Positions 1 through 8,718 are shown, counted from the stretch's first letter. The stretch: DNA of 64,000 bases from Pseudomonas sp. EpS/L25 (GCF_001512295.1 NZ_LNUP01000002.1:1489446-1553445), one strand, 5' to 3'. Notes: generated from the sequence alone by a model not told the origin. Numbers and translations are program-made.

Positions 1-26
1 CCACCATCACCGTCAGCGACGACTGA
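1..26 (+). CDS. 3' end of an upstream gene (partial)
   Basis: The window opens inside an open frame that reads T-I-T-V-S-D-D and stops at TGA 24-26. Only seven codons are visible, so no domain can be recognised. In Pseudomonas the gene before dcd is commonly the Mrp/ApbC-type P-loop ATPase. Assigning it here rests on that neighbourhood alone. Confidence 0.35.
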
Positions 27-106
27 TTTCGTCCATTCGCCTTTGAGACCGCGCCATCATCCAATACAATGCGCGGTCAATTTTTCGCCCCGGAGCTAGA
101 CCTGCC

Positions 107-673
107 ATGAGCATCAAATCGGACAAGTGGATTCGCCGCATGGCCCAGGAGCACGGCATGATCGAGCCCTTCGTCGAGCGCCAGATGCGCGGCGCGGACG
201 ACAGCCGGGTGATCTCCTACGGGGTGTCCAGCTACGGCTACGACGTGCGCTGCGCCAACGAATTCAAGGTCTTCACCAACATCCATTCCGCGGTGGTGGA
301 CCCGAAGAACTTCGATGACAAGAGCTTCGTCGACGTGGTCAGCGACGTCTGCATCATTCCGCCGAACTCCTTCGCCCTGGCGCGCACCGTGGAATACTTC
401 CGCATCCCGCGCGACGTCCTGACCATCTGCCTGGGCAAGAGCACCTATGCCCGCTGCGGCATCATCGTCAACGTCACCCCGCTGGAGCCCGAGTGGGAAG
501 GCCACGTGACCCTGGAGTTCTCCAACACCACGACCCTGCCGGCCAAGATCTACGCCAACGAGGGCGTGGCGCAGATGCTGTTCCTGCAGTCCGACGAGGC
601 CTGCGAGGTCTCCTACAAGGACCGCGGCGGCAAGTATCAGGGCCAGCGTGGTGTGACCCTGCCGCGCGCCTGA
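107..673 (+). CDS. dcd: dCTP deaminase
   Basis: Deaminates dCTP to dUTP, the first step of the Gram-negative route to dTMP, in the cytoplasm. The product is 188 aa, the usual length for the trimeric Dcd/dUTPase fold. Visible family blocks are the N-terminal [13 protein letters not shown], the S-S-Y-G-Y-D-V-R stretch near residue 45, the G-K-S-T-Y-A-R-C-G block near residue 110 and the P-L-E-P-x-W-E-G-H catalytic-glutamate segment near residue 128. The ATG at 107 has a GGAG 12-15 bases upstream. A strong hairpin terminator follows directly, so this is the end of a transcription unit. Nothing unusual was seen. Confidence 0.97.
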   Translation: MSIKSDKWIRRMAQEHGMIEPFVERQMRGADDSRVISYGVSSYGYDVRCANEFKVFTNIHSAVVDPKNFDDKSFVDVVSDVCIIPPNSFALARTVEYFRIPRDVLTICLGKSTYARCGIIVNVTPLEPEWEGHVTLEFSNTTTLPAKIYANEGVAQMLFLQSDEACEVSYKDRGGKYQGQRGVTLPRA

Positions 674-686
674 TGGATCGCGAGTC

Positions 687-722
687 GACGAAGCCGCCTT
701 TTCCGGCGGCTTCGTCGTTTTC
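687..722 (+). terminator. Rho-independent terminator after dcd
   Basis: A perfect 12-bp stem, GACGAAGCCGCC (687-698) against GGCGGCTTCGTC (705-716), with a six-base loop and a T-rich tail (GTTTTC). It sits 13 bases after the dcd stop and just before the cheV promoter, separating the two units. Confidence 0.9.
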
Positions 723-727
723 GGGGC

Positions 728-754
728 TAAAGACCCGGCGAGCGCCGCCGATAG
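728..754 (+). promoter_or_regulatory. Putative sigma-28 (FliA) promoter of cheV
   Basis: TAAA (728-731), exactly 15 bases, then GCCGATAG (747-754). This fits the flagellar sigma-factor pattern TAAA-N15-GCCGATAA with one mismatch. It lies 35 bases before the cheV start, as expected for a flagellar/chemotaxis regulon gene. Confidence 0.75.
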
Positions 755-789
755 CCTTCCACCTGACCTATCTTTGGAGTGGAGTTTCC

Positions 790-1722
790 ATGGCCAGCAT
801 TCTCGATACCGTCGATCAACGTACCCAGTTGGTTGGCGAGAACCGCCTGGAAATTCTCATGTTCCAGCTGTCCAGCCGGCAGATGTTCGCCATCAACGTG
901 TTCAAGGTGCAGGAGGTGCTCAAGCTGCCGCGCCTGACGCTGATGCCCAAGCGCCATCCGGTGGTCTGCGGGGTCGTCCATCTGCGCGGCCAGACCCTGC
1001 CGGTGATCGACCTGGCGGCTGCGATCGGCATGCGACCCATCACCCCCGATGAAAACAGCACCATCATCGTCACCGAGTACAACCGCTCGGTGCAGGCCTT
1101 CCTGGTGGGCGGCGTCGACCGCATCGTCAACCTCAACTGGGACAGCATCCAGCCGCCGCCGGGCGGCGCCGGGCGCCAGCACTACCTGACCGCCATCACC
1201 CGCATCGAAGACAAGCTGGTGGAGGTCATCGATGTCGAGAAGGTGCTGGCCGAAATCGTTCCCTACAACGTCAAGGTCTCCCGGGAGCGCCTGGCCGACC
1301 CGCTGCTGGCCAAGGCGCGTGGCCGCGAGGTACTGCTGGTGGACGACTCCAGCACCGCCATTGGCCAACTGCGCGACACCCTGGTGCAGCTGGACCTGAA
1401 ATTCCATGTCGCCACCGATGGCCTGCAAGCCCTGCGCAAGCTCAAGGCCTGGGCCGACGAAGGCGTGGTGCTGACCGACAAGCTCTTGATGGTGCTGACC
1501 GATGCCGAGATGCCGGAAATGGACGGCTATCGGTTGACCACCGAGATCCGCCAGGACCCACGCCTCGCCGACCTCTATGTGGTGCTGCACACGTCCTTGT
1601 CGGGCAGCTTCAACGAAGCCATGGTCAAGAAGGTGGGTTGCAACGCCTTCCTGTCCAAGTTCCAGCCCGATCTGTTGGTCGAGGAAGTCCGCCGGCGCCT
1701 CGCGCTGGCCGAAGAGAGCTGA
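790..1722 (+). CDS. cheV: Chemotaxis coupling/response protein CheV
   Basis: A 310-aa fusion of a CheW-like coupling domain (about residues 20-160) and a C-terminal receiver domain (about 177-305). CheV proteins link receptors to CheA and can be phosphorylated by it. The CheW part shows the VCGVVHLRGQTLPVIDL signature. The receiver shows VLLVDDSSTA with the acidic pair, the phosphoacceptor D238 in LTDAEMPEMDG, and a C-terminal FLSKFQ in which the conserved lysine is present. The frame is open further upstream, but the ATG at 790 follows GGAGTGGAGTTTCC and lies just after the sigma-28 promoter and the dcd terminator, so the longer reading is rejected. It stands alone here, far from the che operon at 39-53 kb. 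Confidence 0.93.
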   Translation: MASILDTVDQRTQLVGENRLEILMFQLSSRQMFAINVFKVQEVLKLPRLTLMPKRHPVVCGVVHLRGQTLPVIDLAAAIGMRPITPDENSTIIVTEYNRSVQAFLVGGVDRIVNLNWDSIQPPPGGAGRQHYLTAITRIEDKLVEVIDVEKVLAEIVPYNVKVSRERLADPLLAKARGREVLLVDDSSTAIGQLRDTLVQLDLKFHVATDGLQALRKLKAWADEGVVLTDKLLMVLTDAEMPEMDGYRLTTEIRQDPRLADLYVVLHTSLSGSFNEAMVKKVGCNAFLSKFQPDLLVEEVRRRLALAEES

Positions 1723-1794
1723 TCCCCGCGGTTTCGCCGGTCCGGCACCTCCCTTACACTGGCGGCCCTCGTCAGCCGCCAGGAAGCCGCGCCC

Positions 1795-2598
1795 ATGTCG
1801 CACCTCAGTGCCCTCTACCGTTATCCCGTCAAGTCGACGGCCGTGGAAACCCTGGTGCGTGCCGAGGTGGATGCCCTGGGCCTGGTCGGTGACCGGCGCT
1901 GGATGGTGGTGGATGCCGACACCGGTCGCTTCCTGACCTTGCGCCAACTGGCCCGGATGAATCGCATCGAAGCACGCTGGCTGGGCACCGACCGCTTGCG
2001 TTTGAGCGCGCCTGGCCGTGAGCCGCTCGAGGTGGCGGTACCCGACGCCGAGGGCGAGCGCCTGGGCGTGACCATCTGGCGCGACACCCTGCAGGCGCCC
2101 GTCGCTGCCGAGGCGGACGCCTGGCTGAGCGACTTCCTCGGTCGGCGCTGCCGCCTGGTGCACATTGCCGAGCCTTTTGCCCGCCAGATCAATACCGACT
2201 TCGCCGAGCCTGGCCAGCAGGTGCATTTCGCCGATGGTTTTCCGCTTTTGCTGACCAACGAAGCCTCCCTGGCCGACCTGGTGGCGCGAGTGGGTAAACC
2301 CTTGGAGATGCTGCGCTTTCGACCCAACCTGGTGGTGGAAGGCGCCGCTGCCTATGCCGAGGATGGCTGGAAGCGCCTGCGCATCGGCAGCGTCGATTTC
2401 GCCGTGGCCTGTCCCTGTTCGCGCTGTATCGTCGTCACCCAGGATCCGCTGACCGGCGAGAAGGATACTGATCGTCAGCCACTGACGGCGCTGCGTGAAT
2501 ACCGCTTCGTCGACAACCGCATGCTCTTCGGCATGAACGTCATCCCGCTGGGACGCGGCGTCATCGAAGCCGGCATGCCGGTGGAGGTGCTGGAATGA
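1795..2598 (+). CDS. MOSC domain-containing protein (YcbX-like)
   Basis: 267 aa with an N-terminal MOSC beta-barrel (YRYPVKSTAVETL...LGLVGDRRWMVVD, residues 7-40) and a C-terminal MOSC domain containing the conserved cysteines in CPCSRCIVVTQDPLTGE (about residues 203-219). Proteins of this family bind molybdenum cofactor through the MOSC cysteine; E. coli YcbX and YiiM reduce N-hydroxylated bases with it. The substrate here is unknown. The stop overlaps the next start by 4 bases, so it is probably cotranscribed with the LD-carboxypeptidase gene. Confidence 0.88.
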   Translation: MSHLSALYRYPVKSTAVETLVRAEVDALGLVGDRRWMVVDADTGRFLTLRQLARMNRIEARWLGTDRLRLSAPGREPLEVAVPDAEGERLGVTIWRDTLQAPVAAEADAWLSDFLGRRCRLVHIAEPFARQINTDFAEPGQQVHFADGFPLLLTNEASLADLVARVGKPLEMLRFRPNLVVEGAAAYAEDGWKRLRIGSVDFAVACPCSRCIVVTQDPLTGEKDTDRQPLTALREYRFVDNRMLFGMNVIPLGRGVIEAGMPVEVLE

Positions 2599-3485
2599 GC
2601 CCGCTGCGGCGGGTGGCGCTGGTCAGCCCGGCTGGCGCGGTGAAGCAGGAACTGGTCGAGGCCGCGATGGCGCGGTTGCAGGCCGCCGGCATCGAGCCGC
2701 TGCTCGGCGAGCATGCGCTCGAGCGGCATCGCTACCTGGCCGGGACCGCTGAGGCGCGGGCGGCGGACCTGCACTGGGCCTTCAGTCAGGCCGACGTGGA
2801 CGCCGTCTGGTGCCTGCGCGGCGGCTACGGCTCCGCCCAGTTGTTGCCCTGGCTGGACTGGTCGCGGCTGTCCAGCAGCAAGGGTCGCCCGCTGATTGGC
2901 TATTCGGACCTGACCGCGCTGCTGGAGGCCTTCCATCGCCGTGGCCTCACCGCCATTCATGGCCCTGGTGCACTGGACTGGGGGCGTATCGCGGAAGACC
3001 CAGTCGCCCAGGCGGCGCGGGCCCGCTCGCTGGAATCGGTACTGGAACTGTGCGCCGGCGCGCGCCCGGCCTGGAACCTGGAGCGACTGGCCGGGCCGGG
3101 CCACGTTCCCGCGGGCGAACTGATCGGCGGCAACCTGACCACCCTCGCCAGTGTGGTCGGCACCGCTGCCGCCCTGCGTCCCCATGACGGCGCCATCCTC
3201 ATGCTCGAAGACGTCGGCGAGCCTTACTATCGCCTGGAGCGCAGCCTGTGCCAGGTATTGGGCAGCCTGACCGAGCACCGCATCGGCGCGGTCTGCCTGG
3301 GCACCTTCACCGATTGCCCGCAGCGCAACGTCGAGCAGTCGCTGGACGAGATCTTCGCCGAATGGTTGGCCCCGCGGGGCATCGCTCTCTATCGCGGTCT
3401 GCCCAGCGGGCATGGCCCGGAAAACCAGGCCTGGCCCTATGGTGCCCGGGTGAGGCTGGAGGCCAACCGTCTGCAGGTCCTCTAG
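2595..3485 (+). CDS. ldcA: Muramoyltetrapeptide LD-carboxypeptidase
   Basis: 296 aa, peptidase family S66. LdcA removes the terminal D-Ala from the tetrapeptide of recycled cell-wall fragments in the cytoplasm. The family triad is visible: the nucleophile Ser in IGYSDLTALL (about residue 102), the Glu in LMLEDVGEPYYRLER and the C-terminal His in GLPSGHGPEN. The WCLRGGYGSAQLLPWLDW segment is typical. The start ATG overlaps the previous stop (ATGA). The stop codon TAG 3483-3485 is immediately followed by, and may belong to, a fold-back repeat. Confidence 0.93.
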   Translation: MSPLRRVALVSPAGAVKQELVEAAMARLQAAGIEPLLGEHALERHRYLAGTAEARAADLHWAFSQADVDAVWCLRGGYGSAQLLPWLDWSRLSSSKGRPLIGYSDLTALLEAFHRRGLTAIHGPGALDWGRIAEDPVAQAARARSLESVLELCAGARPAWNLERLAGPGHVPAGELIGGNLTTLASVVGTAAALRPHDGAILMLEDVGEPYYRLERSLCQVLGSLTEHRIGAVCLGTFTDCPQRNVEQSLDEIFAEWLAPRGIALYRGLPSGHGPENQAWPYGARVRLEANRLQVL

Positions 3486-3486
3486 C

Positions 3487-3661
3487 GTGGTGTTTCAGAA
3501 GTTCGCGCAAGAATTGGCGAGTGGTTTTTGTGCATGGGCTAGGCGCCGCGACGAGTCATGGCAGGGCCATGGCGAGGAGTGGCAACAACGTCCAGGGCGG
3601 TCCGCCGCTGCGGACAAAAAACGCCGCCAGGATCGTGTAGGTAACGTCTGAAACACCACAC
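3487..3661. repeat. Fold-back repeat, family B, copy 1
   Basis: An element of about 175 bp. GTGGTGTTTCAGA at the left end (3487 on) faces CTGAAACACCACAC at the right end (3648-3661). It carries the internal sequence GTTCGCGCAAGAATTGGC, which is found in reverse orientation in the copy at 7041-7219. No coding content is convincing. It starts right at the ldcA stop codon (TAG then CGTGGTG). It fills the space between two converging genes, where a strong RNA hairpin could end transcription from both sides. This is described from the sequence; I cannot place it in a named family. Confidence 0.75.
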
Positions 3662-3662
3662 T

Positions 3663-3893
3663 GGGTTCTGTACGAAAAATGCCTACGCTCGGTGAGGCTT
3701 CGTTGAAAACGCCTGGAAGGCCAGCCCCGTCGGAATGCTCATTTACCACTCGTAAACCCGAGCGCGGGTCCGATCCGCTTCCTCGGCCATTTGATTCGCT
3801 GGCGCTCACCCTTCGGGCCAGCCGTTGGCCGTTACTCCCGTTGGTCGTTGCGCCTCGCCTGACCTGCGCTCGGCGACTTTTCGTACGGAACCT
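3663..3893. repeat. Fold-back repeat, family A, copy 1 (long form)
   Basis: About 230 bp bounded by GGTTCTGTACGAAAA (3664-3678) and TTTTCGTACGGAACC (3878-3892), an inverted repeat with one mismatch. Inside is GGAATGCTCATTTACCACT CGTAAAC, a core also found in the family C elements at 14.0 and 53.9 kb. A shorter copy lies at 10139-10231 and a right-half fragment at 7221-7263. It abuts family B copy 1 and lies between two converging genes. With family B it fills the 430-base gap between ldcA and the kinase-like gene. Confidence 0.75.
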
Positions 3894-3904
3894 AGGCCTG
3901 ACCG

Positions 3905-3932
3905 GCCCTGGGCGGATCAGTCCGCCCAGGGC
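3905..3932 (-). terminator. Hairpin across the stop codon of the kinase-like gene
   Basis: GCCCTGGGCGGA (3905-3916) pairs perfectly over 12 bases with TCCGCCCAGGGC (3921-3932). The loop holds the stop codon (3917-3919). There is no T-run, so intrinsic termination is uncertain; it could protect the 3' end or act with the adjacent repeats. Confidence 0.45.
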
Positions 3933-5770
3933 GAGGCCAGCTCCAGCTTGCGCAGCATCTGCCGCTTCTTGCTGTTGTAACCCTGCATCCGCGCCAGCAA
4001 CTCGTCCAGGGTGGCGACCGCCTTGAGGATGTGCGGGCCCTTGTTCAGCATCACGCACTCGGCACGTACCCCGGTGGCGGCATCGGTGATCTCGGCGCGC
4101 GAGGGCGAACCTTTCTTGGCCAGATTCTCCAGCACCTGGGTCGCCCAGATCACCGGGACATGGGCGGCTTCGCACAGGCAGAGGATGTCTTCCTGCAGCG
4201 CCGCCAGGCGTTCGAAGCCGCCTTCCACCGCCAGGTCGCCGCGGGCGATCATCACGCCGAAGCCACCCCGGCGCATGCCGGCGAGCAGCAGGGCCGGCAG
4301 ATTGTCGAAACCGCGCCGCGTCTCGATCTTCAGCACCACGCCCAACTGGTCCGCTTGCAGGCGCTCCAGCTCGGCCAGCAAGGCGCCGACGTCTTCTGCC
4401 GTATTGACGAAGGACAGCTCCACCGCATCGGCATGGCGCGCGGCGAAGGCCAGGGCTTGCAGATCCTGGTCGCCCAGAGCCGGCAGGCTCAGGCTGCTCT
4501 GGGGGAAGTTGACGCCCTTGTCGCCCTTGAGCTTGGCGCCTCCGGGGGCATGGGTGATACGGACGAGCAGCGCTTCGGTGCTGGCACGTTCCACCAGGCC
4601 ACCGATCTTGCCGTCGTCGAACCAGACGGCCTCGCCACCACGGACATCCTCGAACACCTGGGGCAGGGTGCAATCCAGGGTGGCCGGCGTCAGCAGCCGT
4701 CCGCCGCTGTCGTAGCTGGCGGGTCTTCCGGGTGTCTGGTCGGCGGTGAGGATCAGCAGGTCGTCTTCCGCCAGGCGCAGGGCGCCCGGCTGCGGGGCGA
4801 AATCACCAAGGCGGCTGTGCTTCTTGCGGCCGTTCCGGACGACGGTCAGGCGCAGGCCGGGTGCCAGGTAGGCGGTCTTGCGCAGTTCCGCCCAGCAGCC
4901 CTTGGCCCCCACCTCGACCACCTTCAGGTGTCGCGTCGCCTTGCGCGTATCCACCAGGTGGATCTCGTCGCCAACCTCCAGCCCCTTCAGCCAGCGGTCG
5001 CCGACCTGCAGCGCTGCCGCCGCGGGGGAGGGCGCCGGCCGTGGTTGGCGCCGTCCGCTCAGCCAGATCCGCGCCGGATGACGCACGCGGCCCTGGCCAT
5101 CCCGCTCGGGCTTCACCTTGAGCACCGCCGCCCCCGGCGCGATGGGGCCGGTGCGCAGCTTGGGGCCCGGCAGATCCATGAATACCTGGCAGGGTCGCCC
5201 CAGCTCTGCACCGGCCCGGCGTGTATGTTCGATCATCCGCGACCAGATGGCCGGTTCGTCATGGGCGCAATTGATGCGCACGCAATCCATCCGTGCCGCC
5301 AGCAGGTCGCGCACCAGGGAATAGTTATCCGCCGCCTCGCGGGGCAGGGTGACCATGATGCGCACCTCGCGCTCGCGCGTCGCCGTACCGAACAGGGTGC
5401 GAGCATGGCGGGCCAGGGGGCTGGCGGCTCTGGTCGGCGGCGCGGTTTCAGGGGTGTGGCCCAGCAGTCGCTCCAGGGTAGCGATCAGGGTGGCCACCGC
5501 CGGCAGGACTTCGGCTTCGGAGCGGCCCAGGGACGACAGCCCCAGCGCGGAGAGCTGCAACTGCAAGGGTTGCAGGTCGCGCTGGCGCAGCGCCAGGTAG
5601 GCGAGCAGGTTGTGGGCGCTGGCGAGATAGGCGGGATTGAGCGCCTCTCGGTCCAGGCGCGGATCGGCGGTGGCCTGCTCCAGACTGGCGTACAGGGTAC
5701 GCAGCTCATCGAGCAGGGCGGCAAGATCCTTGTCGGCGGATCGGCAGGCCGAGGTCGAGCGGGACGGCAA
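3917..5770 (-). CDS. Pyruvate kinase-like protein, divergent long form
   Basis: About 617 aa from a TTG at 5770 that has GGAG nine bases upstream. The first ~130 residues are helical and unrelated to pyruvate kinase. They are followed by a kinase barrel: VRINCAHDEP (substrate-site Arg/Asn), FMDLPGPKLRTG, an unusually large middle insertion with KG/VGDEI beta-rich sequence, then WFDDGKIGG, GVNFPQSSLSLPALGDQD, LKIETRRGFDNL (catalytic Lys and metal-binding Glu), MIARGDLAVEGG (metal-binding Asp) and IWATQVLENLAKKGSPSRAEITDAA. The C-terminal regulatory domain of classical enzymes is missing, and the protein ends about 45 residues after the last barrel motif. The active-site set looks complete, so phosphotransfer from PEP is plausible. 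The allosteric domain is absent, so regulation would differ. It is divergent to nadA. Confidence 0.82.
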   Translation of the reverse strand: MPSRSTSACRSADKDLAALLDELRTLYASLEQATADPRLDREALNPAYLASAHNLLAYLALRQRDLQPLQLQLSALGLSSLGRSEAEVLPAVATLIATLERLLGHTPETAPPTRAASPLARHARTLFGTATREREVRIMVTLPREAADNYSLVRDLLAARMDCVRINCAHDEPAIWSRMIEHTRRAGAELGRPCQVFMDLPGPKLRTGPIAPGAAVLKVKPERDGQGRVRHPARIWLSGRRQPRPAPSPAAAALQVGDRWLKGLEVGDEIHLVDTRKATRHLKVVEVGAKGCWAELRKTAYLAPGLRLTVVRNGRKKHSRLGDFAPQPGALRLAEDDLLILTADQTPGRPASYDSGGRLLTPATLDCTLPQVFEDVRGGEAVWFDDGKIGGLVERASTEALLVRITHAPGGAKLKGDKGVNFPQSSLSLPALGDQDLQALAFAARHADAVELSFVNTAEDVGALLAELERLQADQLGVVLKIETRRGFDNLPALLLAGMRRGGFGVMIARGDLAVEGGFERLAALQEDILCLCEAAHVPVIWATQVLENLAKKGSPSRAEITDAATGVRAECVMLNKGPHILKAVATLDELLARMQGYNSKKRQMLRKLELASPWAD

Positions 5771-5984
5771 GATGCAGGTCTCCAGGCAGGTGCCGGACGA
5801 CCGACTCGCCCGGCATTGCTGTCTAGGACCGATGGACGCGCGAGAAGTGAAAAGGCAAGTGTTGCCAGACATGAGTGGCCGTTGGCCACTGCTCGACGAT
5901 CGTCGCCCCGAGCGACCGTAGGGTGTCGGCTCGGATGCTGCTATGATGCGCGCCCTTGACGACCCTCGTTTTCAGGTACCCGCC

Positions 5985-7043
5985 ATGGCGCAGATTTCCG
6001 AACGTCTCCTGGTCCAGGCCCATCTGGCCGCCAAGCAGCCCAAGGCGCTCGGGCCGGACGAGATCGCGGCCTACAAGACCGCCATCGCCCGCGAGCTCAA
6101 GGCGCAGAACGCGGTACTGCTGGCCCACTACTACACCGATCCGCTGATCCAGGCCCTGGCCGAGGAAACCGGTGGCTGCGTCGCCGACTCCCTGGAGATG
6201 GCTCGCTTCGGCAATCGTCATCCGGCGTCCACCGTGGTGGTGGCCGGGGTCAGGTTCATGGGCGAGACGGCCAAGATCCTCAACCCGGAAAAGCGGGTGC
6301 TGATGCCGACCCTGGAAGCCACGTGCTCCCTGGATCTGGGCTGTCCGGTGGACGAATTCTCCGCCTTCTGCGACCAGCATCCCGAGCGCACCGTGGTGGT
6401 CTACGCCAACACCTCCGCGGCCGTGAAGGCCCGGGCCGACTGGGTGGTCACCTCCGGCTGCGCGCTGGATATCGTCGAGCACCTGATGGACAACGACGAG
6501 ACCATCCTCTGGGCCCCCGATCGCCACCTGGGTCGTTACATCCAGCGGGAGACCGGCGCCGACATGCTGCTCTGGGAAGGTTCCTGCATCGTCCACGAGG
6601 AATTCAAGGCCAGCCAGCTGGAAGATCTCAAGCGCCTCTATCCGGAGGCGGCCATCCTGGTGCATCCGGAGTCGCCCGAGGCGGTGATCGAGCTGGCCGA
6701 CCACGTCGGTTCCACCAGCCAGATGATCAAGGCCGCCCAGACGCTGCCCAATCGCCAGTTCATCGTCGCCACCGACCGCGGCATCTTCTACAAGATGCAG
6801 CAGGCCTGTCCGGACAAGGTCTTCATCGAGGCACCGACCGCCGGTAACGGCGCCGCCTGCCGCAGTTGTGCCCATTGCCCCTGGATGGCGATGAACACCC
6901 TCGAGCGCACCCTCAACTGCCTGCTCGACGGCTCCGGCGAGGTGCTGGTCGATCCGGCGCTGATTCCCAGGGCGGTCAAGCCGCTCAAGCGCATGCTCGA
7001 CTTCACCCAGGCGCTGCAACTACGGGTCAAGGGCAATGCCTAG
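5985..7043 (+). CDS. nadA: Quinolinate synthase
   Basis: 352 aa. Condenses iminoaspartate with dihydroxyacetone phosphate to quinolinate in NAD synthesis, using a [4Fe-4S] cluster. The three cluster cysteines are visible in [21 protein letters not shown] and the C-terminal [25 protein letters not shown] is the N-terminal family signature. The ATG at 5985 gives the usual length; an in-frame ATG at 5943 is possible but lacks family sequence. Its TAG stop is the first three bases of the family B repeat. In P. aeruginosa nadA precedes the same M48 protease gene. Confidence 0.97.
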   Translation: MAQISERLLVQAHLAAKQPKALGPDEIAAYKTAIARELKAQNAVLLAHYYTDPLIQALAEETGGCVADSLEMARFGNRHPASTVVVAGVRFMGETAKILNPEKRVLMPTLEATCSLDLGCPVDEFSAFCDQHPERTVVVYANTSAAVKARADWVVTSGCALDIVEHLMDNDETILWAPDRHLGRYIQRETGADMLLWEGSCIVHEEFKASQLEDLKRLYPEAAILVHPESPEAVIELADHVGSTSQMIKAAQTLPNRQFIVATDRGIFYKMQQACPDKVFIEAPTAGNGAACRSCAHCPWMAMNTLERTLNCLLDGSGEVLVDPALIPRAVKPLKRMLDFTQALQLRVKGNA

Positions 7044-7219
7044 TGTGGTGTTTCAGAGGTTATCTACACAATGTTGGCGGCGCTTTTTCGGCCGCAGCGG
7101 CGGACTGCCCTGGCGGCGTTGCCACTCCTCGCCATAGCCCTGCTATGACTCGTCGCGGCGCCTGGCCCAGTCGGAACGCCGAAACCAATTCTTGCGCGAA
7201 CGTGTGAAACACCACACTA
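7041..7219. repeat. Fold-back repeat, family B, copy 2
   Basis: 179 bp with perfect 15-bp terminal inverted repeats, TAGTGTGGTGTTTCA (7041-7055) and TGAAACACCACACTA (7205-7219). Including flanking bases the ends read CTAG...CTAG. The nadA stop codon is the first three bases. The interior matches copy 1 (3487-3661) in opposite orientation (for example CCAATTCTTGCGCGAAC). The two copies therefore face each other across the kinase-like gene and nadA. It lies between converging genes. Confidence 0.8.
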
Positions 7220-7220
7220 G

Positions 7221-7263
7221 GCCTCGCCGACCTTCGCTCGGCGACTTTTCGTACAGAACCTGG
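7221..7263. repeat. Family A repeat, right-half fragment
   Basis: GCCTCGCCGACCTTCGCTC followed by GGCGACTTTTCGTACAGAACC matches the right end of the family A elements at 3663-3893 and 10139-10231. The left half is missing; family B copy 2 occupies that place. This suggests B replaced or interrupted an older A element. Confidence 0.65.
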
Positions 7264-7266
7264 GAC

Positions 7267-8718
7267 TCAGCGCAGGATCTCTTCGCTCAGCTTGCGCTGG
7301 GCGATCATCTCCTGCTGGCGAGCGTCGATCCGCGCCGCGAGCTGGTAGTTACTGGCCGCACGCTGCTTGGCGAAGCCCAGCTGCTGGATGGCCTGGTTGT
7401 AGTCGCCGGTGAGAGCGAAGTATTCGGCGCGGGCCTGGTGCACCCCGATGAGATCACCGGCCTGGCCACGAATGTCGGCGGCCAGGTTCCAGATGTCCGG
7501 ATCGATCGGCCGCTGCTTGAGCAGCTTATCCAGCAACTGGCTGGCATCCTTGGCTTTCTGGGTACGATTGAGCATGTCCACCTGAGCCAGGGTGACCGCC
7601 AGATCGCCCGGATAGAGTTCCGCCAGCCGCTGGACCCGCTTCTGCGCCTCAGACAGGCGGTTGGCGGTGATGTCCAGGTCGACCTGGGCAAGGTTGTAGC
7701 TGATGTCGTCCGGCGCCTTGCGCAGCAGCGGCGCCAGGGTATCGCGGGCCTCGTTGAGCTGCCCCTGGCGGGTCAGGCCCATGGCCAGGCCATAGCGCAC
7801 GGCGTCGTTGTCCGGATTGTCCTGCAGCTGGGCGCGATAGCGCTTCACCAGCAGACCGGCGGTTTCCTCGAAATACATCTGAGCGCGCACCTTCATCAGT
7901 TGGAAGCGCTTGCTGTCCTCGACGCCGCCCCTGGGAAAACGCTCGGCGCGCGCCTGGGTATCCGCGATCCGGCTGTCTGTGACCGGGTGAGTCAGCAGGA
8001 ACTCCGGCGGGGTACGGTCATAGCGATACTGACGGGCGAGCCGACCGAACATCTCCGGCATGGCGCGCGGATCGTAGCCGGCGCGCTCCAGATTGACGAT
8101 GCCGACGCGGTCGGCCTCCTGCTCGTTGAGCCGGGAGAAGCGCAACTGGCTCTGGATCGCCGCCGCCTGGGTCGAGGCGATGGCGGCGATTCCCGCATCG
8201 CCCCCGCCTGCTGCGGCCGCCACGATCCCGGCGAGCAGGGCCGCCATCAGCGGCAGCTGCATGCGTTGCTGGTTTTCCACCCCGCGGGCGAAGTGGCGCT
8301 GGATCAGGTGACCCAGCTCGTGGGCCATGACCGCCGCGTACTCGGCTTCGGTTTCCGATTTGAGGAACAGCCCACCATTCACCCCGATCACCCCACCGGG
8401 AGCGGCGAAGGCGTTGATCTCGGGGTCCTTGATCAGGATGAAGACCAGGCGGTGGTCCTGCAGGTCGCTGGTCTCGGCCAGCTTGTAGACGGTCTGTTCG
8501 ACGAATTGCTTGAGTTGCGGATCGTTGATGGTCGGTACCTGGGCGCGCAACATGCTCAGCCAGGCGCGGCCCATCTGAAACTCCTGCTCGGGCGAAACGA
8601 TCGAAGAACTGGCGTCGCCCAGCGAGGGTAGCTCGTTCGCGCCGTGCGCCAGGAACGGCGCGGTAAGCAGCGCCAGGGACAGCAGGGCGGGGCGCAGGAC
8701 TTTCATGGCATGACTCAT
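7267..8718 (-). CDS. M48 family zinc metalloprotease with TPR region (BepA/YfgC-like)
   Basis: 483 aa with a signal peptide (MKVLRPALLSLALLTAPFLAHGA after the second Met), so periplasmic. The M48 domain carries HELGH (residues 133-137) and the downstream Glu ligand in LNEQEADRVGI. The C-terminal ~200 residues are helical TPR-like repeats. BepA-type enzymes degrade stalled LptD/BAM substrates and help outer-membrane assembly. Two starts are possible, ATG 8718 or ATG 8706; neither has a clear ribosome site. It converges with nadA and is divergent to the TusA-like gene. Confidence 0.9.
   Translation of the reverse strand: MSHAMKVLRPALLSLALLTAPFLAHGANELPSLGDASSSIVSPEQEFQMGRAWLSMLRAQVPTINDPQLKQFVEQTVYKLAETSDLQDHRLVFILIKDPEINAFAAPGGVIGVNGGLFLKSETEAEYAAVMAHELGHLIQRHFARGVENQQRMQLPLMAALLAGIVAAAAGGGDAGIAAIASTQAAAIQSQLRFSRLNEQEADRVGIVNLERAGYDPRAMPEMFGRLARQYRYDRTPPEFLLTHPVTDSRIADTQARAERFPRGGVEDSKRFQLMKVRAQMYFEETAGLLVKRYRAQLQDNPDNDAVRYGLAMGLTRQGQLNEARDTLAPLLRKAPDDISYNLAQVDLDITANRLSEAQKRVQRLAELYPGDLAVTLAQVDMLNRTQKAKDASQLLDKLLKQRPIDPDIWNLAADIRGQAGDLIGVHQARAEYFALTGDYNQAIQQLGFAKQRAASNYQLAARIDARQQEMIAQRKLSEEILR

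Noticed and set aside
493..789. Upstream extension of cheV in frame
   Set aside because: It would overlap dcd and run through a strong terminator and the sigma-28 promoter. The ATG at 790 fits the family start.
727..2226. Long open frame on the minus strand across cheV and the MOSC gene
   Set aside because: No family sequence; composition (Gln/His/Gly-rich) is what the complement of GC-rich coding DNA gives. The plus-strand genes have clear domains.
4031..5959. Plus-strand frame of 642 residues opposite the kinase-like gene
   Set aside because: No recognisable motif, whereas the minus strand carries all pyruvate-kinase motifs.
3487..7263. Insertion sequence or transposon around nadA
   Set aside because: The repeats are too short for a transposase gene and none lies between them; the enclosed genes are chromosomal. 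At most these are non-autonomous elements.
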